Shown: one piece after another, positions 34,349 to 46,150 of the stretch | Numbering within the stretch: the stretch's first letter is position 1 | How the letters are laid out: the number at the start of each line of letters is the position of its first letter | Made by a program: the position numbers and the translations under genes | Notes under the pieces: generated by a model | Seen by the model: the letters and a program-made list of their open reading frames with translations, nothing else | Database searches by the model: none | What the model was told of the DNA's origin: nothing | Origin: Mimosa pudica | Taxonomy: Eukaryota; Streptophyta; Magnoliopsida; Fabales; Fabaceae | DNA: 64,000 nucleotides | Assembly: GCA_029929735.1 (NCBI GenBank) | Contig: JAKELP010000030.1 | Location: forward strand, 2,693,493-2,757,492 | Direction of reading: 5' to 3'

Positions 34349-36295
34349 TGATAAACGTGGCTGTCACCCAAGAGGGGGGGGGTGAATTGGGTGAGAGAAT
34401 AAATTAAATCTTTTGAATCTTCTTTTCGAAAGACTGCTTGTGCTTGGTGATAATATTTACGAAGTAGTGATATGCACAAGTCAGTATGTTATGTGATGCA
34501 AAATAGAATGTTTGAATGTAAATTTATGCACACATAAATTTATCCTGGTTCGGTCACCCAGACCTACATCCAGTCCCCAGGCTCCACCTGAGATTTTCAA
34601 TCCACTATTCTTGTTTAAACCGGGCACAAGAGAAGCCTTTACACTTTAGGTTTTACGAGCACGGGTTCACCTAACAACCCACAGGTTTTACACCGGGTTC
34701 ACCTGCAAACCTTACAAATGCAAGTTTTACGGGCTAACTTGCAACCTATGGAGATTTAGACAACCTCTAAATGCTCCCCCTTACAAATTGTAAGTTTACA
34801 CTATGTTCACTCTATGAACTGATTGTGCTAAACACTTAAGCTCAAAACTAACTCTCTCTAAGAGTGGATGATGTTACTCACTTAAGTACAATAAAATTAC
34901 TCTCTGAAAAATATCACAAATCTGGATCTGAGAGTAGTAGAAGATGTGTAGAATGATGAGTATGATATATCAGATACTTTGTTCTGTTCTCTCTTTTTCT
35001 TCCATCATTCTTCTCTTCTGAATGAGTGTCTCTTTTATATTCGGCTTCATAGGCTTAGGTGGCAAGTTGAATATGAACGTTTGAATAGTGCCGTTAATCC
35101 TATGTTACCGTTGAGAAGTACATCTTCATTAATGCTTAGCAGGGTTGACTTGCTTTATCTCTGAAAAGTAGTCCTGACACCTCTGCTCTGACAAAAGCAT
35201 TCTGACTTCTGAGTATGTGATTTTTACTCTTGCACTCTTGCTGACGGATGATCATCTTTCATCCGCAAGTGGTAATCTTGCTCTGCAAGTGTTAAGCTCT
35301 GAGTCCCAATGTCAAGAGTCTTTCCATCCGGAAGCTCATTTGCATCCGGAAGCGTGACCATGTTCTGCACATACTGGTTAGTCCAACATAGCAATATATA
35401 TATAAGAATTATACATGCTGTGGGAAGTTTGTTTGCTATGGGGAGTAGTTTACTTAGACTGTGTTCTGATTTGGTCTATGATGTATCTGGAAGCATTTTT
35501 ACATCCGGAAGTAAAACTACTAGATGAAGGATCTTGGTTCACTATAACTCACTCTCACTTAGTGTATTTCATCCCAACACTCAGTGCTAGTCACTAAGCT
35601 ATCGGAAGCACTTTTACTTGACGTGGTGAATTCACTGACGCTTAGGGTGAAATCTATTCTATCAGTCTGCGCCAGTCAAGATCTAATAGGAAGCAACTTC
35701 ACTTGATGTTGCATTTCTGCTGACGCTCGGGGTTATATCTAGTCTATCAACCTGCGCCAGTCTAAATCTAATAGGAAGTGCTTTCACTTGGCGAAGTAGA
35801 CTTACTGACGCTTGGGGTAATAACTATTCTATTGCTCTGCGCCAGTCTGAGTCTAACAGGAAGCGCTTTCACTTGGGGAAGTAGACTTACTGACGCTTGG
35901 GGTAATATCTATTCTGTCGCTCTGCGCCAGTCTAATTCTAACAGGAAGCGCTTTCACTTGGGGAAGTAGACTCACTGTCGCTTGGAGTAATATCTATTCT
36001 ATCGCTCTGCGCCAGTCTAAGTCTAACAGGAAGCAACTTCGCTTCCGATTGAACCATAGCTTAGTCTTAGGGTTTGTGCACCTAAAGTTCATGGACTAAG
36101 TTAAATCCCTAGTTATTTACTTGCTGACGCTGGGGGATGAAAGCATTCATCCGCATGCGCAAGTCCTAATCTAACCGGAAGTAAATCTTCATCCGGAAGC
36201 ACTCTTACTTGGGATCCTTTGTTATCCTATTGCTTCCTAGGCACTTGGTCTAATCCTCTACATTTTAGTCTTCATCAAAACTTAAGATTCTAACA
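34349..36295 (-). repeat. 3' LTR of element 2
   Basis: The LTR is 1947 bp. U3 (about 35600-36040) has about five tandem units of 85 bp with aggaagcgctttcacttggg, gactTactgacgcttgggg and gctctgcgccagtc. Minus-strand TATA box (ATATAAAAGA) is at about 35031-35040. Confidence 0.92.
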
Positions 36296-36309
36296 TTCTC
36301 CCCCTTTTT
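36296..36309 (-). other. Polypurine tract of element 2
   Basis: The minus strand reads AAAAAGGGGGAGAA next to the LTR, as in elements 1 and 3. Confidence 0.9.
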
Positions 36310-36545
36310 GATGATGACAAACCTAGTTCTATTAATTAAGTTCATATGAAAGGATTAGCTGAAGAATAAAAGCAATAGTTAAGAGCAAGTAACTCAGACA
36401 AATATTATTGACAAGCAGAAGTTACAAGTCAGAGTTATACAATCAAATAACATATACAAGTAAAGAATGTATACAAATAAATTTCACTAAGTATGAATGA
36501 AGATATGCATGAAAACAAAATCAACAAAAATATTTGGATTGGGGG

Positions 36546-39500
36546 TTAGAGTCTGTGTCTCTTTTTCTTTTCCCTCTCTTTCTGTCTCTCTTCATTTTCC
36601 TCACGCTCACTCTGGTTTATCTGGGCAATGATCTCTTGAAGCTCTTTTTCCTCTTTTTCCCTTCTGAGCCTTTCTGATTCAATGGACTCCTCGTATGCCC
36701 TTTTCATGTTCTCCACTTCTTCATACCCAGGGAAACCTGTAGCATCGTCGAAGTAGCAGACTTCTCCATTGGGATAGTGTACAGCCCGGATTCTCACATT
36801 CCATGCAGAGAAGTTGGGATCCTCTTCAACTTCTTGGGCTTTCCTTTTCCCTTTCCCTTTGCTCTTCCCTTTGCTTTTGTTAATTGGAGGAGTGGGCATG
36901 GCACTTGCTCTTTCAGCATCGAGGCAAGCCATCTGACCAAAGGATAGCTTGTCAGTGAATCCATACTTCTCAAATTCTTCAGGAGTCATGTCTTCAATTT
37001 CCAATTTGACTTCCTTCAGAATTGGAACAGCTTGGACCACTGGATTTTCTTGCACAACCTGAGCAGATGAAGTTCCTTGCTCAGGTAGGTCAGATGGAGT
37101 CTCTTCCTCAGACTCATCAGATTCAGTGGTGGCAATTAACTTCCTGGCACGTTTCCTAGCAACGGCCTTCTTTCTGGGTGCACTGAATCTGGCAGCTGGC
37201 TCAGACGAGGGAGGAGGATCAGAAGATTGCTCAGATGAAGGGATCTCAGACTCTTGCCCAGAGGATGCAGGAACAGGCTTGGCTATCACAATGGGAGGAT
37301 GGTTGGGTCTCTTTAGTCCCCACTTCATTATGATCTCCTCAACCATCTCTCTACTTGTTTTATTTGGAGGAGACTCTGATGATGTCTCAGGTTGTGAAGA
37401 TTGTTCATTTTGCCCATACACAACCATATCCCATTGGGGTCCTTGCTTAGCCGCTCTCTTCTGCTCCATGAAACGGAGGGCCTCTCCTCTTATAAGGCTC
37501 TCTGCACCACTCAGTCTCTGAGACTCATATGCACGACGCAGGGCGGCCGTGACATCTTCATCAATCCAGAGTGATGGCTGGCTGAGGACATCCCTTGTGG
37601 CCATACTTAGGCGAAGAGTAGACATAACATTTCTCCCCCTTTTGTCATCATCAACAGGGGTGAGTGCCAGGGATGGAGTGGATGTGGAGGAGGATGGAGG
37701 TGGTTCAGGACCAAATTTCTTGGGAGGGGAGGGTGATAGGGTAGAGGTAGAGGATGTGGGAGAGGATAGGTGTTCAGGAGTTTGAGGAGGGTCGGGGAAG
37801 CAGCTGGTGGTGACAAAGATATCCCCATAAGGATGAGTGGAGGAGTATTCTTTGTAGTTGGCGGAGTCAGGGGTAAAGGGTAAATGGTCATCGGAGAGTG
37901 GTTGAAGGCGGGGATATTCGCCGTATGGTTGGCTGAGGGGGTGAATGGCTGTTTCAGATCCTATGGGTCTAGGGCTTGGATGGGTAGGGTTGGAGAAGCG
38001 GAGTGGAGAGCGTGTAGGGGCACCTGGTCGTGTGGGAATGGGTGAGGATGAGGATGAGGAAGGTGAGGATGAGAAATTTCTAGGAGAATGGCGTGGAGAG
38101 TTGTGAGTTGAGTCTTGGGTTTGGTGGTCATGGGTAGGTGAGGGTTGGGATTGTTGGTCATTGTTGGGTGATGGTGGAGCTTGTTGGTCATTTTGTGGTG
38201 GAGGCTGAGGTTGTTGAGTGTTGGGCGGAGGAGGAGGTGGTAGTTGAGGGTGATTAGGAGGAGGAGGAGGGTTTTGAGGAGGAGGAGGAGGTGAAGGTGG
38301 TAAGTTACCTTGTGATGAAGGTTGGGGAATTTGTAGGTGCTGGAGGATGAGGTCTAATTTTGCATCCACCCTGGCAAGGTGATTCTCAAGTTGTCCTACT
38401 CTGTCCTCAAGCCGCTGAATTCGCTCCCCTTGGTGGTGGAAGCCAGCTTCACATTCAACACGGAGAGGACCCACCAAGGAATCAGTCAGTCTCAACAGAA
38501 GCTCTTCCTTTATGTCCTCTGCAAAGGCCCTAACAGAAGCTGGAACCCTTGCACTACGGCTTGGCCCAGCATGAGAGTCAACTTCCTGATCGCCTGCTCC
38601 AGATGCAGAGGGAGCTGAAGTACCAGAAGCACTACCGGCTTGTGAGTGTGAGCGAGTGGGATTAGGAGGCTTGAAATACTTGATCCCCATCCTTGCCACA
38701 TTGGTTGCTCCCACAGGCCTACACTGGACATTCTCTTCTTCCACAGCAGATGTAGCCTTGATCAGATGCTTCTCAAGGAGGAAGGCAATGATGGTGGGAT
38801 AGGGAAGATAACCTGACTTGTCATTGTTTAACCAGCGCTGAAGCTCTAGGCATATCAACTGCCCAGGGTTGAAAGACTTGCGCGAGAGGAGTCTAGGGAA
38901 CCAAGGGTTGTCCAGCAGTGTGAACTCGTTGAAGTTGCCTCCCTTATGAGTCATTATCCGGGAGTAGACGTAGTACAAGAGCCTGTTAGAATCAGACATC
39001 TTTGACACCTTCTTGCTGTTGGTGCCATACAACTCCTCGAGTTCCTCCTTGCTGTACTTGTGAGACTCAGGGTAGATCCATTCATTCATATCCTCTTCTG
39101 TGATTCCCATCATCTCATTCAGGGTTCTCCAAGTGAACCTGAAGGTTCTTCCTCTTACAGTGGCAGTGAAGGAGAGTTTGTGGACTTGCTCTTTCCCATC
39201 CACCTTCCTGTACTTAGCTCTGCCTGAGAGGGATTGGCAAAAGACTCGCAGGACGTTGACGTTGTAGTCCTGGTTGATGCCCAGCCAAGACATATACTTT
39301 TCCAAGTAAGGGCGCAGATGAGCAAACCCTAGTTCATCCAACTTGTCCAGATTGATGAACAGGCCATGATTGAAGATGGGAATGGATGTCTCAAATTTGG
39401 CGGATACACTCTCCAAAGCCCCATCTCTATAAACTGTGAGATCATCTTCTTCCTCAACCCTCTGCCTCTTGGAGGAAGGCTCCTCAGAAAAATGAACCTT

Positions 39501-39773
39501 CTTCTTCTTTCCCTTTCCCTGAGCATCCCGCTCTTGTTCAGAACCCACTGCCTGTTCTATTCTACCAGAGGTTTCAGGCTGACCCTGAACGTCTTCACCC
39601 TGTCCCCGTGATTGCCCAGAACCTTCTTGGCGTTCATGATGTTCTTCATGTTGTTCTTCATGGTGCCCAGATTTACCAGAATGTCTGTGAGAGGATTTCC
39701 CAGATTTCGATTTATTTTTCTTAGAAGAAGAGGTTTTCTGGATGACTGGGTTGGGTTCATTCGTACCGGCCAT
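36546..39773 (-). CDS. SIRE-type second ORF, 1075 aa, intact
   Basis: It starts MAGTNEPNPV at 39773 and ends RHRL before TAG/TAA at 36546. The same layout as in element 1: charged N-terminus, conserved block (LFINLDKLDELGFAHLRPYL, RTFRFTWRTLNEMMGI, SRIMTHKGGNFNEFT), coiled coil (RIQRLEDRVGQLENHL), Pro-rich tract, SLWIDEDVTAALRRAYES, a basic KSKGKSKGKGKRK patch and a coiled-coil end. Differences from element 1 cluster in the Pro/Ser-rich linkers, while the globular blocks are well kept. This pattern suggests protein-level constraint. No membrane segment or enzyme motif is visible. Role unknown. Confidence 0.85.
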   Translation of the reverse strand: MAGTNEPNPVIQKTSSSKKNKSKSGKSSHRHSGKSGHHEEQHEEHHERQEGSGQSRGQGEDVQGQPETSGRIEQAVGSEQERDAQGKGKKKKVHFSEEPSSKRQRVEEEDDLTVYRDGALESVSAKFETSIPIFNHGLFINLDKLDELGFAHLRPYLEKYMSWLGINQDYNVNVLRVFCQSLSGRAKYRKVDGKEQVHKLSFTATVRGRTFRFTWRTLNEMMGITEEDMNEWIYPESHKYSKEELEELYGTNSKKVSKMSDSNRLLYYVYSRIMTHKGGNFNEFTLLDNPWFPRLLSRKSFNPGQLICLELQRWLNNDKSGYLPYPTIIAFLLEKHLIKATSAVEEENVQCRPVGATNVARMGIKYFKPPNPTRSHSQAGSASGTSAPSASGAGDQEVDSHAGPSRSARVPASVRAFAEDIKEELLLRLTDSLVGPLRVECEAGFHHQGERIQRLEDRVGQLENHLARVDAKLDLILQHLQIPQPSSQGNLPPSPPPPPQNPPPPPNHPQLPPPPPPNTQQPQPPPQNDQQAPPSPNNDQQSQPSPTHDHQTQDSTHNSPRHSPRNFSSSPSSSSSSPIPTRPGAPTRSPLRFSNPTHPSPRPIGSETAIHPLSQPYGEYPRLQPLSDDHLPFTPDSANYKEYSSTHPYGDIFVTTSCFPDPPQTPEHLSSPTSSTSTLSPSPPKKFGPEPPPSSSTSTPSLALTPVDDDKRGRNVMSTLRLSMATRDVLSQPSLWIDEDVTAALRRAYESQRLSGAESLIRGEALRFMEQKRAAKQGPQWDMVVYGQNEQSSQPETSSESPPNKTSREMVEEIIMKWGLKRPNHPPIVIAKPVPASSGQESEIPSSEQSSDPPPSSEPAARFSAPRKKAVARKRARKLIATTESDESEEETPSDLPEQGTSSAQVVQENPVVQAVPILKEVKLEIEDMTPEEFEKYGFTDKLSFGQMACLDAERASAMPTPPINKSKGKSKGKGKRKAQEVEEDPNFSAWNVRIRAVHYPNGEVCYFDDATGFPGYEEVENMKRAYEESIESERLRREKEEKELQEIIAQINQSEREENEERQKEREKKKRHRL

Positions 39774-40280
39774 TTTTTGTATGAATGTTGTGAAAATAAA
39801 GATGAAATGCGAGAAGTGTGTAAAAATGAAGAATGCAATGAAGAAGATGAAGTAAATTTTTCAGAGAAAAGATGCGTGTGAAAATAATGCAAGTAAAAAG
39901 TGAAGGTGAAAAGTTACATCTATTTATAGGTAAAGCTTCTGAGGATAGAATGGGTATAGTCTTTCAAATTTTCACACATTGGGTAACGTAAGTTTTTAAG
40001 TTGGAACGACACACCTGATGACACGTGTTGCTTCAGAGAAGGCACAACGTTTCATAGAGGAAGTTGAAACGTTTTCTGAAGTGGTGTGTCCCTTGGTCTG
40101 ACACTGGCGCTCTTGATCATATTGAATTATCATCCAGCGCTAGCAAAAGAGTATTCGGAAGTGATTTTGCTTCCGGTTGGACAGACGCTCCTGGTTGCCT
40201 TGAGTAGTTATTCAGCGTCAGCACGAGAGCATCCGGAAGTAGTTTTGCTTCCGATGGTACTTACTTAAGATTTAACTTTG
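39774..40280 (-). promoter_or_regulatory. Internal promoter-like block of element 2
   Basis: On the minus strand it has GTTAAATCTTAAG (about 40264-40276), then CCGGAAG-type and agcgc motifs, and TATAAATAG (39920-39928) about 155 bases before the ORF2 start codon. It is the counterpart of 6536-7094 and of the block at 63663-64000. Confidence 0.58.
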
Positions 40281-40748
40281 AATGACTCGTTGATGTTCTC
40301 TCTTGTGCATCCACAGCGATCAAGCTTTCATAACTAAAGCCATATTTGCGTCAAGTAGAATTTGTTTGATCTTCTCAATTTCAGGAGCAGTAGCTCTCGG
40401 AGCCCAGTATGAACAACAACTCATTCAGATTTGATACATTGCTCTGATCAGGTATGATCATGAAAATTGTTGTTCCTTCGTACCTTCTTTCCTACAAAAT
40501 AGCAAATGATTTCTCTTTCCCATTTTTCAGTCTCCAACCTTGGATCTGACTGGTCAGTTTGTAGGAAGTATGTGATTCTTATGCACTTAAGAATTATTCA
40601 CTATGAATATAGCATTGCGAATCAACTATGACTATATGCACATGGCTTCTGATAATGATAGTCATAGATAGCATGTATAGTATGAACATTGTGTGAAATA
40701 TCTTATAAGCCATATCATGTTCATGCTTATGATGCTTAATGTAAAATC
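40281..40748 (-). other. Non-coding gap where pol is missing in element 2
   Basis: No ORF is supported. It shares short blocks (ctacaaactgac, catagtcatagttgatt on the minus strand) with 5894-6535 of element 1. Confidence 0.5.
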
Positions 40749-42023
40749 TCAATAAGTCCATCTTACATTTGCATAGGAGATTTTACTGTTGCATGCTTCA
40801 ACCTTAAATAATCCCTTGCTTACCCAAGGAGATCTTTTATACTTATCCTTGGCCTGAAGCACTTTCTTAGGAGAGACAGGATTCGCAGGTTTTCTCCATG
40901 TGAGTTGAGACATCCTCTCTCTTTTGTCCTTCTCAGGATAGTTGAATGGAACTCTGTGATAGCTTATCCCTGAGACAAGGTCTTTGTTCCTTGTGGTAGC
41001 GTACTGCTTCTTATGATTGAACCAGGTAGTTGCAGTAGTGACATCACCACGAGTTCTCTTCTTTGGGACAAGAGGAACTCTTGATCTTTCCTGCACAGAT
41101 AAGGCACTAGAAGGGAGTTTTGGTACCCATTTGTACTTGGGTCCTACATAGTTAGCGCTGGACCTTACTTGTCCTTTGGGGATCCATATATATTTATTTC
41201 TCACATTTAAATTTCTCTTAAAATTGCATGTGTGAGAAATATGACCAGTTCTACCACAATAATGACAGATAATGGGATGATGTTCAGAATCAGATTTCTT
41301 ATCACTATTATGGTGGTCAGTTTTCTTTTCAAAGACTCTATGTTTATTACCTTTTGAAATCTCAGGGTCTTTCGAAAAATCTTCTTTTATGAGTGGGACT
41401 TTGGACTCCTTGGTTGTAGAAGAAGGAATAAGTTCCTCAAGTTCCCTATTCCTTTTTCTTAAGCCTAGAATTTCTTTTGCAAGTTTACAGAATTCAACAT
41501 GTAGCTCATTATACATATCTTGCAATTCAGAAGTTTCAAGTTTAGGTACCTCATTTTCTTCAGCTTCTGAATCTTCTAGGCGGAGATCCACTCTCTCTTT
41601 GCTGATACTAGCTTCTGCTACATCACCATCCAGTAGCTCATCAACGGTGGATTCACAAGGAGCACATAGTGAGCTTTGGACAGCCTTAACATCAAGAAAT
41701 TGGCTAGAAGCATACATAGTATCAAGAGTGTTCCAAATATCTATAGCCCTAGAGCAATGTTTAATTTTCTGGTAATCATTGTCAGATAAACTTTTGTGCA
41801 AAATTTGCATTGCTCTAAGGTTTAAGTAAAATAAGCTTTTGTCCTCTTCTGTCCAATTTACTTTTGGTTTGAAATCAGAGTCCTTTTCAAAAACATCCCA
41901 CATTTTGAAATCAGTGGATAGTATAAAACTTTTCATCCTTCCCTTCCATAAGTAAAAATCAGCATTTTCTAACACAGGTGGGATGGTATGATCAAAACCT
42001 TCAAAACACATTTTGTAACCCAA
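40749..42023 (-). CDS. Gag of element 2, 424 aa, intact but core-deleted
   Basis: It starts MGYKMCFEGFDHTIPPV and reads through to VRWTY and a stop. It contains the N-terminal block LWKGRMKSFILSTDFKMW, an acidic coiled-coil part, the CCHC knuckle CHYCGRTGHISHTC and a basic tail. Most of the UBN2-type core found in element 4 is absent, so it may not assemble alone. It has none of the stops present in element 1. As a nucleic-acid binding gag it might co-assemble with gag of full-length partners; this is inference. Confidence 0.85.
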   Translation of the reverse strand: MGYKMCFEGFDHTIPPVLENADFYLWKGRMKSFILSTDFKMWDVFEKDSDFKPKVNWTEEDKSLFYLNLRAMQILHKSLSDNDYQKIKHCSRAIDIWNTLDTMYASSQFLDVKAVQSSLCAPCESTVDELLDGDVAEASISKERVDLRLEDSEAEENEVPKLETSELQDMYNELHVEFCKLAKEILGLRKRNRELEELIPSSTTKESKVPLIKEDFSKDPEISKGNKHRVFEKKTDHHNSDKKSDSEHHPIICHYCGRTGHISHTCNFKRNLNVRNKYIWIPKGQVRSSANYVGPKYKWVPKLPSSALSVQERSRVPLVPKKRTRGDVTTATTWFNHKKQYATTRNKDLVSGISYHRVPFNYPEKDKRERMSQLTWRKPANPVSPKKVLQAKDKYKRSPWVSKGLFKVEACNSKISYANVRWTY

Positions 42024-42077
42024 ATCAGCCTAGGTCTTTGCACTTGAGATCGTTGGATCCTTTAAACAAGTGACCTT

Positions 42078-42089
42078 GCTCTGATACCA
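42078..42089 (-). other. Primer-binding site of element 2
   Basis: TGGTATCAGAGC on the minus strand, two bases from the 5' LTR; the tRNA-iMet type. Confidence 0.92.
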
Positions 42090-42091
42090 AA

Positions 42092-44037
42092 TGATAAACG
42101 TGGCTGTCACCCAAGAGGGGGGGGTGAATTGGGTGAGAGAATAAATTAAATCTTTTGAATCTTCTTTTCGAAAGACTGCTTGTGCTTGGTGATAATATTT
42201 ACGAAGTAGTGATATGCACAAGTCAGTATGTTATGTGATGCAAAATAGAATGTTTGAATGTAAATTTATGCACACATAAATTTATCCTGGTTCGGTCACC
42301 CAGACCTACATCCAGTCCCCAGGCTCCACCTGAGATTTTCAATCCACTATTCTTGTTTAAACCGGGCACAAGAGAAGCCTTTACACTTTAGGTTTTACGA
42401 GCACGGGTTCACCTAACAACCCACAGGTTTTACACCGGGTTCACCTGCAAACCTTACAAATGCAAGTTTTACGGGCTAACTTGCAACCTATGGAGATTTA
42501 GACAACCTCTAAATGCTCCCCCTTACAAATTGTAAGTTTACACTATGTTCACTCTATGAACTGATTGTGCTAAACACTTAAGCTCAAAACTAACTCTCTC
42601 TAAGAGTGGATGATGTTACTCACTTAAGTACAATAAAATTACTCTCTGAAAAATATCACAAATCTGGATCTGAGAGTAGTAGAAGATGTGTAGAATGATG
42701 AGTATGATATATCAGATACTTTGTTCTGTTCTCTCTTTTTCTTCCATCATTCTTCTCTTCTGAATGAGTGTCTCTTTTATATTCGGCTTCATAGGCTTAG
42801 GTGGCAAGTTGAATATGAACGTTTGAATAGTGCCGTTAATCCTATGTTACCGTTGAGAAGTACATCTTCATTAATGCTTAGCAGGGTTGACTTGCTTTAT
42901 CTCTGAAAAGTAGTCCTGACACCTCTGCTCTGACAAAAGCATTCTGACTTCTGAGTATGTGATTTTTACTCTTGCACTCTTGCTGACGGATGATCATCTT
43001 TCATCCGCAAGTGGTAATCTTGCTCTGCAAGTGTTAAGCTCTGAGTCCCAATGTCAAGAGTCTTTCCATCCGGAAGCTCATTTGCATCCGGAAGCGTGAC
43101 CATGTTCTGCACATACTGGTTAGTCCAACATAGCAATATATATATAAGAATTATACATGCTGTGGGAAGTTTGTTTGCTATGGGGAGTAGTTTACTTAGA
43201 CTGTGTTCTGATTTGGTCTATGATGTATCTGGAAGCATTTTTACATCCGGAAGTAAAACTACTAGATGAAGGATCTTGGTTCACTATAACTCACTCTCAC
43301 TTAGTGTATTTCATCCCAACACTCAGTGCTAGTCACTAAGCTATCGGAAGCACTTTTACTTGACGTGGTGAATTCACTGACGCTTAGGGTGAAATCTATT
43401 CTATCAGTCTGCGCCAGTCAAGATCTAATAGGAAGCAACTTCACTTGATGTTGCATTTCTGCTGACGCTCGGGGTTATATCTAGTCTATCAACCTGCGCC
43501 AGTCTAAATCTAATAGGAAGTGCTTTCACTTGGCGAAGTAGACTTACTGACGCTTGGGGTAATAACTATTCTATTGCTCTGCGCCAGTCTGAGTCTAACA
43601 GGAAGCGCTTTCACTTGGGGAAGTAGACTTACTGACGCTTGGGGTAATATCTATTCTGTCGCTCTGCGCCAGTCTAATTCTAACAGGAAGCGCTTTCACT
43701 TGGGGAAGTAGACTCACTGTCGCTTGGAGTAATATCTATTCTATCGCTCTGCGCCAGTCTAAGTCTAACAGGAAGCAACTTCGCTTCCGATTGAACCATA
43801 GCTTAGTCTTAGGGTTTGTGCACCTAAAGTTCATGGACTAAGTTAAATCCCTAGTTATTTACTTGCTGACGCTGGGGGATGAAAGCATTCATCCGCATGC
43901 GCAAGTCCTAATCTAACCGGAAGTAAATCTTCATCCGGAAGCACTCTTACTTGGGATCCTTTGTTATCCTATTGCTTCCTAGGCACTTGGTCTAATCCTC
44001 TACATTTTAGTCTTCATCAAAACTTAAGATTCTAACA
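42092..44037 (-). repeat. 5' LTR of element 2
   Basis: The LTR is 1946 bp. It matches 34349-36295 along its whole length except for one G. Minus-strand TATA box at about 42774-42782. Confidence 0.92.
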
Positions 44038-44042
44038 GTTTT

Positions 44043-44520
44043 TAGAGCCTCTAATTCCTCAGAGAATTTAATATTCTTCAGGGATTCCTCAGAGAATTTA
44101 ATATTCTTCAGGGAGTTTTAGAGTTGACCATTAGATTGGAATGATCTCGAATCATCTCTTGACCTATGATCTCACTGTTGATATGTTTAACTCATATACA
44201 TGTAACCACTAGCCTCCTCAGAGAATTTAATATTCTTCAGGGAGTGTTAGAGTTGACTATTAGATTGGAATGATCTCGAATCATCTCCTAACCTATGATC
44301 TCATTGTTGATATGCTTAACTCATGTACATGTAACCACTAGCCTCCTCAGAGAATTTAATATTCTTCAGGGAGTGTTAGAGTTGACCATTAGCTTGGAAT
44401 GATCTCGAATCATCTCCTCACCTATGATCTCACTGTTGATATGCTTAACTCATGTACATGTAGCCATTAGTCTCCTCAGAGAATTTAATATTCTTCAGGG
44501 AGATTAAGAGTTGATCCTTA
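44043..44520 (-). repeat. Tandem repeat of about 127 bp in the Ogre-like element
   Basis: The block cctcagagaatttaatattc...catgtaaccactag recurs near 44090, 44213, 44344 and in part at 44474, with few substitutions. It continues the arrays left of element 2. Confidence 0.85.
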
Positions 44521-45231
44521 GAAAAGAAGAAAATTGAATTATTCTATTTATGATCTTATAAGAGTACATATCGAAAGAAGATGCATTTTATTTATTGAAT
44601 GAGAATGATTACGAAAAAAATAAATAAATAAATAAATTCCCTCTAGTGTCCTATCTTGGGAATAACCTTAGGGTGGATCATGTACCCTATAAAGGAAAGT
44701 ACTAACTAATTGGGTAGGCTTCTAAATTCCTTCTAAAAAGTGAAATGGTTCTAGGTTGTCCTAATCCTCACAAGGTCTCCTAGTTGCCCTCATCGTGATG
44801 ATGAAGACCCCACTAACAAAAATTAACCTTCAGGGAGTAGTGAAAACTCCTCAGAGATTAACATTGTCGCATGGGTAACAACTAGGATGAAGTCTTCACA
44901 GTAACCTCAGGGTTATAAAACCTCTGGGAAACCATTAGAAACTTCCTCTCACTAATGTACTCTCGACCCGGGTATAGGGCCAAATAATGTGTGTGTGATA
45001 GTGTAAGTGGAAGTGTGTGAAGAGGGCATAAAAACCTGAGATATATACAAATAATATGAAGAAAAAAAATTAAACAAAATAAATGACATTAAAAAAAAGT
45101 AATAAATAAATAAAAGAATAACATAAATAAAATAAAGTTAATATTAAGGTCATAGTTATTTTTAAACAATAAACTTAAATGGGCTTGACTCTCAAAAAAA
45201 AATTAAAATTTCCCCAGTGGAGTCGCCAAAC
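44521..45231 (-). other. 5' untranslated region of the Ogre-like element with primer site
   Basis: No ORF. On the minus strand the primer site TGGCGACTCCACTGGGGA lies next to the LTR (about 45213-45230). The rest is A+T-rich with T/A homopolymers. Confidence 0.6.
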
Positions 45232-46118
45232 TGTAGCGCCCGAAAAATTAAGTTAAATTAAGTGGAAAAATGGAGCCGCCACCAAAATTTTTAAAAAGGA
45301 TATTTTGGAAAACCTTTTAAAATAATAAAAATAGGGTTCGAGAGTCGATTGTGCGTGGGGAAGGTGTTAGGCACCCCACAGCACCCGTTCAAGAAAACGG
45401 TTACCCTAAGTTACTTGTTTAAAAATAAATATGACCTTAATTTTAATTTTATTTTAAATTACCAAGAAAAATTAATATATACAAATAAAAATAAAACAAA
45501 AAAAGGAAAAAAAAATTATTTTTACATTTTTGGACTTGACCTAGGATTTGACCTAGGGCCTACGTACCCTTAAGGGATCAAAGCCCACGTAGTTCGGGGT
45601 AGAAATGTGTGTCACTTGGTTTGTGTTTTTTTTAAGAAAAACATTTGCTTAAATTTAAGAGAAAAAAAAAATATTATTTTTGGTTTTTTTTTATATTATG
45701 AAAATGCATATTTATTTATTTTTTTTAAGAGGAAACACTTCACAATTTTGATTGAATCGCCTGAGGAGAAACAATCGACTTTCAACCTGAGAAGATAATT
45801 CAATCTTTCTCGGATGAAAATCATTCAACCCATTTTTCTCTTTTATGAAAACCATTTCATTTTATTTTTTTATTTATAAAATAAAATCAAAACAAAATCA
45901 TATATCAAGCAAAGATAAACTATTGTAAAAAAATATATACATATATATACAAAAAAAAATTATTTTCAAATAAAAAAAATAAATAACTAAGAATAATCCT
46001 CTCTTATCTCAAATCATTGGCAAGGTGAAGAGACAATATCACCTTTGCCTAAATGAGATTAGAGAGATTATGAATGCCTCCGTCTACAATAGACTTTCAT
46101 CGGCATAAGAAAATAAAG

Positions 46119-46150
<32 letters not shown>

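Larger units (their letters stand above)
34349..44037 (-). mobile_element. SIRE-like LTR retrotransposon, non-autonomous, very young (element 2)
   Basis: The element is complete, 9689 bp, with target duplication GTTTT (34344-34348 and 44038-44042). The 5' LTR is 42092-44037 (1946 bp) and the 3' LTR is 34349-36295 (1947 bp). The only difference I see is one G in a G-run (nine against eight). Minus-strand order is LTR, primer site, intact gag, internal promoter block, intact ORF2, polypurine tract, LTR. Pol is absent. It lies in a tandem repeat of the Ogre-like element and is the innermost layer of the nest. Confidence 0.94.
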
